Assembly (NCBI GenBank): GCA_026003195.1
Contig: BPGU01000001.1
Location: forward strand, 62,001 to 126,000
Direction of reading: 5' to 3'
Source of the DNA: Armatimonadota bacterium
Lineage (GTDB): Bacteria; Armatimonadota; HRBIN16
DNA: 64,000 nt
Every line of letters begins with the position of its first letter. Position 1 is the first letter of the stretch. Position numbers and translations under genes: made by a program. Shown one piece after another: positions 45,337 through 54,369 of this stretch. Below the pieces are notes generated by a model that was not told the origin of the DNA, ran no database searches, and saw only the letters and a list, made by a program, of their open reading frames with translations.

Positions 45337-48056
45337 TCCTCTCCAACCTTCCCGAAGTTCCGGACCAGGATGCCGAAGTCAAATAGCGTGACCTCTTCAT
45401 CACCGTCCAAATCGGCATTGGGGTTCCAATTGGGATCGCCAGGCACAGAGCCGAAGGCAGCGACCAGCGCCCCAAAGTCGAAGAGACTGACTTCGTTGTC
45501 ATCATCGATATCGCCGTTGGTGAGGCTCAAGCGCAAGGGAGCGGTGAGCGGAAAACGCACGCCATGAAGCGTCTTCCTCAGCCAGTGAGAACCTTTCAGG
45601 CTCACCTCATACACACCCGGCGGGATAGAGACGGGTATACGGAAACGTCCCTGCTCATCCAGCACCACGTTGAAGCTGCTGGTACCCACACGCATCTGCA
45701 GAACGACGTTCTGAGGAGAGGCTATCCAGTCTTCCAGGGTGACCTCGCCATCGTAGAGCAGACTCAATAGTTGCCAGTTCAGCCGGGCAGTAGCGGTGTC
45801 GCCCTCCTCGAAGTATTCCACCACGATACGGTGCACCCCTTCGCTGAGGGTACGCTCCAAGGTGTAAGTGGTATCCGCTTGTGCGAACCATTTATCCAGC
45901 ACGCTCACGCCGTCTATCCAGATTCGCATTCCATCATTCGTGGTGGCGGTGAATCGGTAAGTGCCGGGCGCGAAGTACCAGTCTCCTGTCCAGCGCGCGC
46001 TGAAGCCATCACCGGGCAGGGCAGGGTCAGGCGAGCCATGCTGGTAAGCATAGTCTATGCGGGTCTCCAGACGACTGGTCAGGTAGCCTTGCAGGTCTCT
46101 GGTGGTATAGTAATCTGCTCTCCATGCGTTCAGCGGCACCTCGGCAGGAGGGGGTTCATCTGCCCAGCTTACCTGCACCCGCGCGGTACCCGTGCGGTGT
46201 CGGTAGCGCACCTGCACGCGGTGGTACTCTCCTTGCGGAGCCGATTGCCCAGGCACGACGTAAGGTGCGTCTCGGGTGGTATAGATAATCGGCGTCCACG
46301 TTTGCAGCTCTGTGTTCTCCCAGGCGTCGAAGACGAGCCTGTCATCGATAATCAGCTGTATTCCACCGTCGGCGGTGATAGTCCATTTCTTCCAGCCTTC
46401 GGTAAAGCGGAAATTGCCCAGCCAGTACACGCTGAAGTGATCGGCATCGACACCGGGGGCGGGCGAGCCGCTCCAAGTAAACTGGATAGTGTTGTCCGTT
46501 CGGTAGCGCACAAAGGTCTGGAAGTTATCGCCGTTGAAGTAATTGCCTCGCCAGCGGTCGCGGGGCACGGTCACGGGATTGTCGCGCAGGTCTATCTGGC
46601 GGAGATAATAACCGTGCACGGGCGACTGTCCGGGTGGCGCCATCCAACGCTGCAGGTTAAAGTCGGTGACCTCCTGAAAGAGGAAGTAGGTTTGCCCGCG
46701 ATGCCGCAGACGCAGGATGAGGACACCATTGGAGATACCGTATGTATGGCGAATGCGGTCGCCAAACGCATCGGGTGCCAGGTGAATGAAGCCGTTATCG
46801 TCGGTGACAAGGCTGAGGTCGGGCACGTTGTCGTAGAACTTACCGTACCAGGTGGGGTAGTTCGTTGCCCGAAAGATGTCCACCTGTGCCCCGACGATGG
46901 GCACACCGTTCTGGTCCACGAACTGGATATGGTTGACATCAGGCAGGTCATTCAGAAAAACGCCGATGTCGGGCGGCGCGTTCATGTTGCCCCTGCCGCG
47001 CTTGTGGTGCTTCCAGTTCCACGCGGCGGTGCTGTAGGCATTGTAGAAAGGCGCGCCTCCCATGATGTCGCCCCACTTGTTGTAATAGACCGCTTCCCAG
47101 GCGATAAAGGGCATCAGTGCGGTACCCGCCACAAGGTTGCCGCTCTCGTCGGTAATCTGAATGGGCAGCGGCTGTCCGGTGGCGGCTGCTTGATGGACAT
47201 CGAAACCATAGAGGTCTATGTGATAGCGTGCGTGGTTCATTTCGTGGATGCTACCGAAGTCGATGAAGAAGGGTCCATTCCAGCGGAAGCCATAGAAGCC
47301 GTCTGGCTGGATGTCTTCAGGATGATAAGGATAGCCCCACTGCATGTCCACCGTGCGGTCACGGGCGTCCGGGTTATTGGTCGGTAATCCGCCTGCAAGG
47401 GGCAGTGCGCCATCGGGCACAACCACTACCTTATCCAGCGCCACTCTGTCCAGTGCGCCGTGGGGAGAGACGGGGTAGACCGCTTTGGCGAGCCACTCGT
47501 TCCAGCGGCGAATCATACGCTGTCCCCAGTCCTCAAAGCTGTTTGCACCGTCATTCAGCAGATACTGGTTGTTGTGGAAGTAGTTGTACAGACTCTGTTC
47601 CACCCACAAGCCTACCAGCAGGGCGTTGGTGCGAATGGACACGCGATTGTTCAGCCTCGAAATTTCCTCCAGCGTGCCCGCAGGATCGGCGCGGAACTCC
47701 AGCGTGTGGTCTGCATTCTCCCAGTACCACTCGTAGGGTACTGTGACCTCTTGTCCCGGCTGGATCGTGACCACCCCGGATGCCGCCAGCGCGCCGTCGA
47801 ACCACCACTCGTAAGGCACGGACACAGGCTCCGTGCCCCAGTTTTTGACGTGGGCGAAGTAGGTAACCTGCTGCCCGGGAGCCGGAAGTCCGCTGGTGTA
47901 ACTCATGTCGTTAGGGTCAAAGGCAAGACGCGGCGTGCGCTCAATGTAGAGCACGTCCACATCGGGCAGGAAGTTGGTTATCGGAACCTGTGCGTATATA
48001 GGATAGACGAGGACAAGCCATACGGCACAGACGATGAGAAATTGCAAGAGTCGCAT
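45333..48056 (-). CDS. Secreted CARDB - HExxH - PA14 x2 - dockerin-like protein
   Basis: The ATG at 48056 opens a signal peptide (LLQFLIVCAVWLVLVYPIYA). Within 907 residues there is a CARDB-like domain at about 50-150 (VTYFAHVKNWGTEPVSVPYE). A region with HEMNH near residue 275 (HExxH, followed by ARYHID) looks like a zinc-peptidase site. Two PA14 domains lie at about 500-600 and 640-770 (WRGNYF..., WRADYY...). A carboxypeptidase-regulatory-like strand domain comes next, and a C-terminal pair of dockerin-like loops (DDDNEVSLFDFG, DGDEEVTLFDFG) ends the protein. PA14 domains bind carbohydrate. Peptidase activity is inferred from one motif. Confidence 0.8.
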   Translation of the reverse strand: MRLLQFLIVCAVWLVLVYPIYAQVPITNFLPDVDVLYIERTPRLAFDPNDMSYTSGLPAPGQQVTYFAHVKNWGTEPVSVPYEWWFDGALAASGVVTIQPGQEVTVPYEWYWENADHTLEFRADPAGTLEEISRLNNRVSIRTNALLVGLWVEQSLYNYFHNNQYLLNDGANSFEDWGQRMIRRWNEWLAKAVYPVSPHGALDRVALDKVVVVPDGALPLAGGLPTNNPDARDRTVDMQWGYPYHPEDIQPDGFYGFRWNGPFFIDFGSIHEMNHARYHIDLYGFDVHQAAATGQPLPIQITDESGNLVAGTALMPFIAWEAVYYNKWGDIMGGAPFYNAYSTAAWNWKHHKRGRGNMNAPPDIGVFLNDLPDVNHIQFVDQNGVPIVGAQVDIFRATNYPTWYGKFYDNVPDLSLVTDDNGFIHLAPDAFGDRIRHTYGISNGVLILRLRHRGQTYFLFQEVTDFNLQRWMAPPGQSPVHGYYLRQIDLRDNPVTVPRDRWRGNYFNGDNFQTFVRYRTDNTIQFTWSGSPAPGVDADHFSVYWLGNFRFTEGWKKWTITADGGIQLIIDDRLVFDAWENTELQTWTPIIYTTRDAPYVVPGQSAPQGEYHRVQVRYRHRTGTARVQVSWADEPPPAEVPLNAWRADYYTTRDLQGYLTSRLETRIDYAYQHGSPDPALPGDGFSARWTGDWYFAPGTYRFTATTNDGMRIWIDGVSVLDKWFAQADTTYTLERTLSEGVHRIVVEYFEEGDTATARLNWQLLSLLYDGEVTLEDWIASPQNVVLQMRVGTSSFNVVLDEQGRFRIPVSIPPGVYEVSLKGSHWLRKTLHGVRFPLTAPLRLSLTNGDIDDDNEVSLFDFGALVAAFGSVPGDPNWNPNADLDGDEEVTLFDFGILVRNFGKVGED

Positions 48057-48155
48057 TAGGGTTACCCCCTTTCTATATGATGACGCTGGCAAAGAGCCTT
48101 AATAGCACCTCCATCAAGGTTCACCGCGCTTCTTATCCCTTGCTTCACCTTGCCC

Positions 48156-48184
48156 ATTATACTACTATCGGCAGAGCAGGGCAA
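48156..48184 (-). promoter_or_regulatory. Promoter of the PA14/dockerin gene
   Basis: On the minus strand TTGCCC (48184-48179) and TATAAT (48161-48156) are separated by 17 nt, leaving a leader of about 95 nt. Confidence 0.6.
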
Positions 48185-48291
48185 TCAAACCGGAGCGCTG
48201 TTGGGTGGGTTCCTCTCTCCCATGATAAGGTGGCAACAGCAGGATTCCCCCAGCCTGTAACGAACACAAAATCGCCGGAGGAAAGACGACG

Positions 48292-48969
48292 ATGGAGCGC
48301 GTTCCAAAAGGACTATGGACCGTCGGTGCGCTGGTGGCAGTTACCTGCGGCATTGTGCTGTGGCAGGGGATGTTTTCTGGCAGCGATGTGCCCGCACCCA
48401 CTGCAGTGATCGGCGACACTCGGCAGCAATCGCCGCCCGCGCTTTCCACCCCTGCACCACCCCCTGCAACCGGTGACGCCGTTCCTTCTCAGCAGACACC
48501 GCCTGCCGACAGCGATGAAATCGTGGTGCATGTGGCGGGTGCGGTCAAAAAACCGGGTCTCGTGCGAATACCGCGTGGCAGTCGGGTGGACGACGCGGTA
48601 AGGGCAGCGGGTGGCTTCAGCAGTCAGGCAGACCCCGACTCGGTGAATCTGGCACAACCGTTGGAGGACGGCGTGCAGGTATACGTGCCCCGCAAAGGCG
48701 AAGCGGCGCAGGTGGAAGGACGTGTGGGACCGGCTTGGCAGGGCGAAGTACCACGGCGCAAGGAGGCCCCTTCGGGCAAAATCAATATCAACACTGCGAG
48801 TGCTGAACAGCTGGAGAGCCTGCCCGGCGTAGGACCCGCTACCGCCCGCGCGATTATCGAATACCGCAAGCAGAACGGGGGCTTTAGCTCCATCGACGAG
48901 CTGTTGGATGTACGCGGTATTGGACCCAAGAAGCTGGAGCAGATACGACCTTATGTGACGGTACGATAA
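48292..48969 (+). CDS. comEA: ComEA-like DNA-binding protein
   Basis: The 225-residue product has an N-terminal membrane anchor (GLWTVGALVAVTCGIVLW), a Pro/Ala-rich linker and an SLBB domain (VVHVAGAVKKPGLVRIPRG) near residues 75-135. The C-terminal helix-hairpin-helix module has ININTASAEQLESLPGVGP, then IDELLDVRGIGPKKLEQIR. This is the ComEA plan: binding incoming double-stranded DNA on the outer face of the inner membrane for transformation. No comEC is in the window. It faces the pseudopilin gene, which may or may not belong to the same uptake machinery. Confidence 0.92.
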   Translation: MERVPKGLWTVGALVAVTCGIVLWQGMFSGSDVPAPTAVIGDTRQQSPPALSTPAPPPATGDAVPSQQTPPADSDEIVVHVAGAVKKPGLVRIPRGSRVDDAVRAAGGFSSQADPDSVNLAQPLEDGVQVYVPRKGEAAQVEGRVGPAWQGEVPRRKEAPSGKININTASAEQLESLPGVGPATARAIIEYRKQNGGFSSIDELLDVRGIGPKKLEQIRPYVTVR

Positions 48970-48972
48970 AAG

Positions 48973-48997
48973 GGTGCTGGGCAGAACGCCCAGCACC
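48973..48997. terminator. Hairpin between convergent comEA and pseudopilin genes
   Basis: GGTGCTGGGC (48973-48982) pairs perfectly with GCCCAGCACC (48988-48997) around AGAAC. There is no T-run on the plus strand; on the minus strand the following bases include TTTTATCG, which gives a better intrinsic terminator for the pseudopilin gene. Confidence 0.6.
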
Positions 48998-49015
48998 TGT
49001 ACTGCGTGTGAGGGG

Positions 49016-49885
<870 letters not shown>

Positions 49886-49917
49886 GGAAAAACACCTCCT
49901 GATAATGTTTTGTATCC

Positions 49918-49947
49918 ATTATATCTGTCATAAGATATGTACGTCAA
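49918..49947 (-). promoter_or_regulatory. Promoter of the pseudopilin gene
   Basis: On the minus strand TTGACG (49947-49942) and TATAAT (49923-49918) are separated by 18 nt, about 35 nt before the coding start, and AGGAGGTG follows. Confidence 0.7.
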
Positions 49948-50068
49948 CAGGAAGTATCGGCTACAATATTAAAAAAAGCTTACAGCCTGCATCTCCGAGT
50001 GAGCGGCAGGTAGGACGTCGGTCGGCAGTGAATCTGAAATTGGAAAACGAGCACAGGTGGGAAGAGAG

Positions 50069-51169
50069 ATGTGGCGACACGTGCCGGTAAAAAATCCTCA
50101 GCCCGACGTGCAGGAGTTCATTGATATCCTGCTGGGACGGATACCGCAGCAACGAACTCCTCTGGTGGAATACATCGTGGACGACGTGGTGATGCGTCCG
50201 ATAGTGACCGAGCTCCTGGACAAGGAATGGATCGTGCCACAAGGCGACCGCGAGTCGCTGAAGGCTTTTCTCGATATGGTAATCGATTTCTGGTATCGCA
50301 TGGGCTACGACTTCGTGCGCCTCGAAATCGGTTTGCCCTTTCAGGAGAGGCATCTGGTCACCGCCGACACCGCTTCCAGCAAGCAGCGTGCGTGGGCGGA
50401 CGAGCATCAGGGCGCGATTAGCAGCTGGGAGGACTTCGAGAAGTATCCCTGGCCGCGCATCGAAGATGTGGACTTCTTCGTGCTGGAGTATATCAACGAC
50501 CATCTTCCAGAGGGGATGGGCTTTATCTCCTCGCACGCGGCAGGTATCTTTGAACACCTCTCGTGGGTGATGTCACTGGAGGGGCTGTGCCTCGCCCTGT
50601 ATGACGACCCCGCGCTGGTGCAGGCGGTGAGTGAGCGCATCGGCACGCTCATCACGCAGTTCTACGAGCACCTGTTGCAGCTGGATAACCTGGTGGCGGT
50701 CTTCCCGGGCGACGATATGGGCTTTCGCTCCGGCACGCTGATTGCCCCCGACGCCCTGCGCGAATACTGTCTGCCCTGGCACAAGCGGTGGGCGCAGATG
50801 GCGCATGAGCGCGGCTTGCCTTACTTCCTGCACTCCTGCGGCAACCTGCAAGCCATTATGGAAGACCTGGTGAGCGAGGTGCGCATCGACGGCAAACACT
50901 CGTTTGAAGACGCCATTATTCCCGTGCAGGAGTTTCAGAAGCTATACGGCGACCGCATCGCGGTGCTGGGCGGGATGGACCTGAATATCCTCTCGGCAGG
51001 CACGCCCGAAGAGGTGCGCCGGCATACCCGCGAGCTGATAGAGACCTGCGGTGCGCGCGGCAGATATGCCATCGGTTCGGGCAACTCTATCCCCAGCTAC
51101 GTGCCGGTGGAGAACTACCTGTCGATGGTAGACGAGGCGCTGGACTGTATGGCAGCGCAAGGAGCATAA
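50069..51169 (+). CDS. Uroporphyrinogen decarboxylase (URO-D) family protein
   Basis: The start is taken at the ATG at 50069; a GTG 12 nt earlier is also possible. The 366-residue product follows the URO-D barrel plan with IISHAAGIFEHLSWVM-like central segments, FPGDDMGFRSGTLIAPDALREY, the FLHSCGNLQAIM block and an NSIPSYVPVENYLSMVDEA ending. The HSCGN pattern is that of the MtaA/CmuA/MtbA-like branch (methyl transfer to corrinoid or coenzyme M) and related proteins of unknown substrate, rather than true haem-pathway HemE, which has different N-terminal motifs. It is separated by a single base from a radical SAM gene. Confidence 0.82.
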   Translation: MWRHVPVKNPQPDVQEFIDILLGRIPQQRTPLVEYIVDDVVMRPIVTELLDKEWIVPQGDRESLKAFLDMVIDFWYRMGYDFVRLEIGLPFQERHLVTADTASSKQRAWADEHQGAISSWEDFEKYPWPRIEDVDFFVLEYINDHLPEGMGFISSHAAGIFEHLSWVMSLEGLCLALYDDPALVQAVSERIGTLITQFYEHLLQLDNLVAVFPGDDMGFRSGTLIAPDALREYCLPWHKRWAQMAHERGLPYFLHSCGNLQAIMEDLVSEVRIDGKHSFEDAIIPVQEFQKLYGDRIAVLGGMDLNILSAGTPEEVRRHTRELIETCGARGRYAIGSGNSIPSYVPVENYLSMVDEALDCMAAQGA

Positions 51170-51170
51170 C

Positions 51171-52073
51171 ATGTTAACAGGCATCCACTTCTTGCTCACC
51201 TACAAATGCCCTTACGAGTGCGACCACTGCTTTGTGTACGGCGGTCCGAAGGCGAGAGGCACGTTCACGCTGGAGCAGATGGTCGCCGTGCTTCAGGAGG
51301 CGCAGAAGCTGAGCACGGTACGGACGGTTTTCTTTGAGGGTGGCGAACCGTTCTTGTACTATCCTCTGCTGCTGGAGGGGGTGCGCATCGCCCGTGAGAT
51401 GGGTTTCCACACGGGTATCGTGACCAACGGCTATTTCGCTACCAGTGTAGAGGACGCCATACTCTGGCTGAAGCCTTTACAGGAGGCGGGTATCGGCTCC
51501 ATCAGCTTCAGCGACGACCTCTTCCACAGCGGTTCGGAGGAGGATACTGCGGCAAAACGTGCGATGTCGGCGGCTCAGCAGCTCGGCATCTCCTGCGGAA
51601 TGATTTCCATCGCTCCGCCGACGGTGACCTTTCCCGAGGAGGGCGAAGGCACAAAGGGTGCCCCCATCGTAGGAGGCGGCGTGCGTTTTCGGGGGCGGGC
51701 AGTGGAGAAGCTCTCGCAAGGGCTGCCGACGCGCCCCTGGCAGACCTTCACCGAGTGTCCTTTCGAGAACCTGCGCGACCCCGGACGGGTACACGTGGAC
51801 GCCTACGGTAACGTGCACCTGTGTCAGGGGCTATGCATGGGCAACCTGTGGAAGACCCCGCTTTCGCAGCTGGTGGAGCGATATCGGGCAGAGGAACATC
51901 CGATATGCGCTCCGCTCGTGGAAGGCGGTCCCGCCGAACTCGCCCGACGGTTTGGGTATCCTGTGGAGTCAGGCTATGTGGAAGCATGTCATCTGTGTTA
52001 CCTCGTGCGCCGTGCGCTGAGGGAACGATTCCCCGAATATCTCGCTCCGCCGCAGGTGTATGGGATAGGATAA
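51171..52073 (+). CDS. Radical SAM protein paired with the URO-D-family gene
   Basis: The 300-residue product has the cluster motif CPYECDHC (CxxxCxxC) near residue 13, the FFEGGEPFLYYPLLL motif for SAM binding, and a C-terminal Cys group (ECPFEN, HLCQGLCMGN, CHLCYLV) that looks like an auxiliary SPASM-type cluster site. AAGGAG precedes the ATG. The gene follows the URO-D-family gene by one base, so the two likely act together, perhaps on a corrinoid, tetrapyrrole or peptide. Substrate not identifiable. Confidence 0.85.
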   Translation: MLTGIHFLLTYKCPYECDHCFVYGGPKARGTFTLEQMVAVLQEAQKLSTVRTVFFEGGEPFLYYPLLLEGVRIAREMGFHTGIVTNGYFATSVEDAILWLKPLQEAGIGSISFSDDLFHSGSEEDTAAKRAMSAAQQLGISCGMISIAPPTVTFPEEGEGTKGAPIVGGGVRFRGRAVEKLSQGLPTRPWQTFTECPFENLRDPGRVHVDAYGNVHLCQGLCMGNLWKTPLSQLVERYRAEEHPICAPLVEGGPAELARRFGYPVESGYVEACHLCYLVRRALRERFPEYLAPPQVYGIG

Positions 52074-52095
52074 GGAGAGGACGAGCAAAGAATGC

Positions 52096-52187
52096 GGGAA
52101 ACGGAACGGCTTGGCGGGAGCTTCGCCCTTCAGGGAGATGGTGGCATGAACAGGTCTGGAGGGCGAACCTCCGCGTGAGCCAAACGT
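52096..52187 (+). repeat. Dispersed intergenic hairpin repeat, copy 1 (order A-B)
   Basis: Element A (AACGGCTTGGCGGGAGCTTC then GCCC) has a GGCG...CGCC hairpin. It is followed by element B (GGTCTGGAGGGCGAACCTCC then GCGTGAGCC), which has a GGAGG...CCTCC hairpin. Closely similar A and B elements occur in the opposite order at 59369-59455. Both lie in non-coding gaps. Confidence 0.6.
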
Positions 52188-52235
52188 TACCTCCTCCGCT
52201 TGCAGGAGTCTCGGATTTTATGCCACAATATGATA

Positions 52236-52331
52236 CGCGGCGAGCGTTGCACAGCGCCCGCCGCGATGATGTGTGTACGGGCGGCTATTCCTCTCCGTAC
52301 ACCACTCGAGCGTCGGCACACATCTGACGCT
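52236..52331 (+). promoter_or_regulatory. Structured leader of the 2-oxoacid dehydrogenase operon (three hairpins)
   Basis: Three stems follow one another: CGCGGCG/CGCCGCG (52236-52265), GTGTACGG/CCGTACAC (52273-52302, 8 bp) and AGCGTC/GACGCT (52309-52331). The last ends about 10 nt before GAGGAGGA of the E1-alpha gene. It may be a cis-regulatory leader. It matches no riboswitch that I recognise, and no alternative pairing or T-run is evident. Confidence 0.4.
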
Positions 52332-52357
52332 GGACAGAAATTGAGGAGGAACATATC

Positions 52358-53389
52358 GTGAAGGCTGAGGTACCTGTAAAAAAGGCGCTGCCAGGTTCTT
52401 TGACCCCGCAACGCCTGGTGGAGCTGTACCGCACCATGCTGCTGATTCGCCACTTCGAAGAGCAATGTGCTCCTGCCTACCGACAGGGTAAAATGGGCGG
52501 GTATATGCACGTGTATATCGGACAGGAAGCGGTTGCCACCGGTTTTATCGCCCACATGCGCGACGACGACTATATGCTTTGTTCCTACCGGGACCACGGT
52601 CACGCTCTCGCGCGAGGCACCGACCCACGCCGGGTTATGGCGGAGCTGTTCGGGCGTTATACGGGCGTCGCCAAGGGGAAAGGTGGCTCCATGCATCTGG
52701 TGGATGTGGAGCGGGGCTTCCTGGGCGGATACGGCATTGTGGGCGGCATGGTTCCGCTGGCGGTCGGGGTGGGATACGGAATCCGCTATCGCGGCACCGA
52801 TCAGGTATGCCTGTGCTTCTTCGGCGACGGCGCCATGAACATCGGACCGGTGCACGAGGCGTTGAACATGGCAGCCATCTACAAGGTACCGGTGGTTTTT
52901 ATCTGCGAGAACAACCGCTATGCGATGGCAACGCCCATAGAGTTCGCCTCTGCCGTGCCAAACCTCGCCGAGCGGGCGAAGCAATACGGAATGCCCACGA
53001 AACAGATTGGCGGTATGGACCTGCTGGAAGTGTATCGCGAGGCAGAGGAGATTATCCGCCATGTGCGTACCACCCCTGAACCCTTCTTTGTGGAGGTGCT
53101 GACCTATCGTTTTGAAGGGCACGGCATCGCCGATAACCCTACCAACCAGGCGCTGTACCGTACGAAAGAGGAGATAGAATACTGGCGCCAGCGCGACCCC
53201 ATCGTGAACACCGCGCGATTCCTGCTGGAGAGCGGTTTCGCTACCGAAAGCGAGCTGCTGGAGTGGGATACATACGCCAAACAGCAGGCTCTGGAAGCGG
53301 TCGCCTATGCCGATGCCAGTCCCGAACCGTCTATAGAAGAACTTTATCGTGACGTGTACACCGACATGGAGGTGCAGGAGTGGCGGTAA
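52358..53389 (+). CDS. pdhA: Pyruvate/2-oxoacid dehydrogenase E1 component, alpha subunit
   Basis: The GTG start has GAGGAGGA upstream. The 343-residue product has the ThDP motif GDGAMNIG...ICENN (GDG to NN) at about residues 155-188, the IGQEAVATGF entrance motif, YRDHGHALARG and GKGGSMHL, and a phosphorylation-loop-like region without eukaryotic features. It forms the alpha2beta2 E1 with the next gene and decarboxylates a 2-oxoacid, transferring the acyl group to lipoyl-E2. Pyruvate is the default guess; acetoin and branched-chain versions share these motifs. Confidence 0.92.
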   Translation: MKAEVPVKKALPGSLTPQRLVELYRTMLLIRHFEEQCAPAYRQGKMGGYMHVYIGQEAVATGFIAHMRDDDYMLCSYRDHGHALARGTDPRRVMAELFGRYTGVAKGKGGSMHLVDVERGFLGGYGIVGGMVPLAVGVGYGIRYRGTDQVCLCFFGDGAMNIGPVHEALNMAAIYKVPVVFICENNRYAMATPIEFASAVPNLAERAKQYGMPTKQIGGMDLLEVYREAEEIIRHVRTTPEPFFVEVLTYRFEGHGIADNPTNQALYRTKEEIEYWRQRDPIVNTARFLLESGFATESELLEWDTYAKQQALEAVAYADASPEPSIEELYRDVYTDMEVQEWR

Positions 53390-54357
53390 TGACCTACCGT
53401 GAGGCGCTGCGACAGGCGCTCACTGAGGAGATGGAGCGCGACCCCGGTGTGTTCATCCTCGGTGAAGAGGTGGGGCGGTACCAGGGCACGTTCCGTGTGA
53501 CCGAGGGGCTGCTACAGCGGTTTGGTGAGATGCGCGTGGTGGATACACCCATCTCTGAGTCGGGCATCGCGGGCATGGCAATTGGCGCCGCGATGATCGG
53601 CTTGCGCCCGGTGGCGGAGTTCATGACCTTCAGCTTCGCGCTGATTGCCGCCGACCAGCTGGTCAACCATGCTGCGAAGATATTGTATATGTTCGGCGGG
53701 CAGATTGCGGTACCGGTGGTGTTCCGTGGACCGGCAGGCGGTGGGGCGCAGCTCTCTGCCCAACATTCGCATAGCCTCGAATCGTGGTATGCGCACATTC
53801 CGGGGCTGAAAGTGGTTACCCCCGCCACCCCTGCCGATGCCAAAGGGATGCTCAAAACCGCTATCCGCGATAACAACCCGGTTATCTTTATGGAACACGC
53901 CAAGCTGTACTCTACGCGCGGAGAGGTGCCAGAGGGCGATTATACTGTTCCGTTCGGTGTAGCCGATGTGAAACGTGAGGGGAGCGATGTGACCCTTATC
54001 TCGTACTCGCAACCGGTTCTGCTGGCTTTACAGGCAGCGGCGAAGCTGGCGGAAACTGAAGGCATCGAATGTGAAGTGATCGATTTGCGCTCCCTGCAAC
54101 CGCTGGATATGGAAACGATATTGCGCTCCATCCGCAAGACGCATCGAGCGGTAGTGGTGCACGAGGACCACCGCAATGTGGGCTTTGGGGCAGAGGTGAT
54201 AGCGCGTGTTCAGGAGCTCGCCTTCGACGAACTGGACGCTCCCGTGCTGCGGGTAGCCAGTGCGGACGTGCCTATCCCGTACGCCCGCAATCTGGAGCGT
54301 GCTGCTTTCCCCAGCGAGGAAGACATTATCCGCGCGGTGAAGCGTGTACTGGCTTAA
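53389..54357 (+). CDS. pdhB: Pyruvate/2-oxoacid dehydrogenase E1 component, beta subunit
   Basis: The ATG at 53389 overlaps the E1-alpha TAA (TAATG) with AGGAG 8 nt upstream; a GTG at 53380 is an alternative. The 322-residue product begins MTYREALRQAL and has the E1-beta blocks ILGEEVGRYQGTFRVTEGL, DTPISESGIAGMAIGAA and EFMTFSFALIAADQLVNHAAK, quoted in part. It completes the ThDP site together with the alpha subunit. The three genes are tightly spaced and form one operon. Confidence 0.92.
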   Translation: MTYREALRQALTEEMERDPGVFILGEEVGRYQGTFRVTEGLLQRFGEMRVVDTPISESGIAGMAIGAAMIGLRPVAEFMTFSFALIAADQLVNHAAKILYMFGGQIAVPVVFRGPAGGGAQLSAQHSHSLESWYAHIPGLKVVTPATPADAKGMLKTAIRDNNPVIFMEHAKLYSTRGEVPEGDYTVPFGVADVKREGSDVTLISYSQPVLLALQAAAKLAETEGIECEVIDLRSLQPLDMETILRSIRKTHRAVVVHEDHRNVGFGAEVIARVQELAFDELDAPVLRVASADVPIPYARNLERAAFPSEEDIIRAVKRVLA

Positions 54358-54369
54358 GGAGGAGGACAG

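Noticed and set aside
45771-47387. A 538-codon open frame on the plus strand
   Set aside because: It lies antisense to the PA14/dockerin gene, whose domains are clear; the plus-strand translation shows no recognisable domain.
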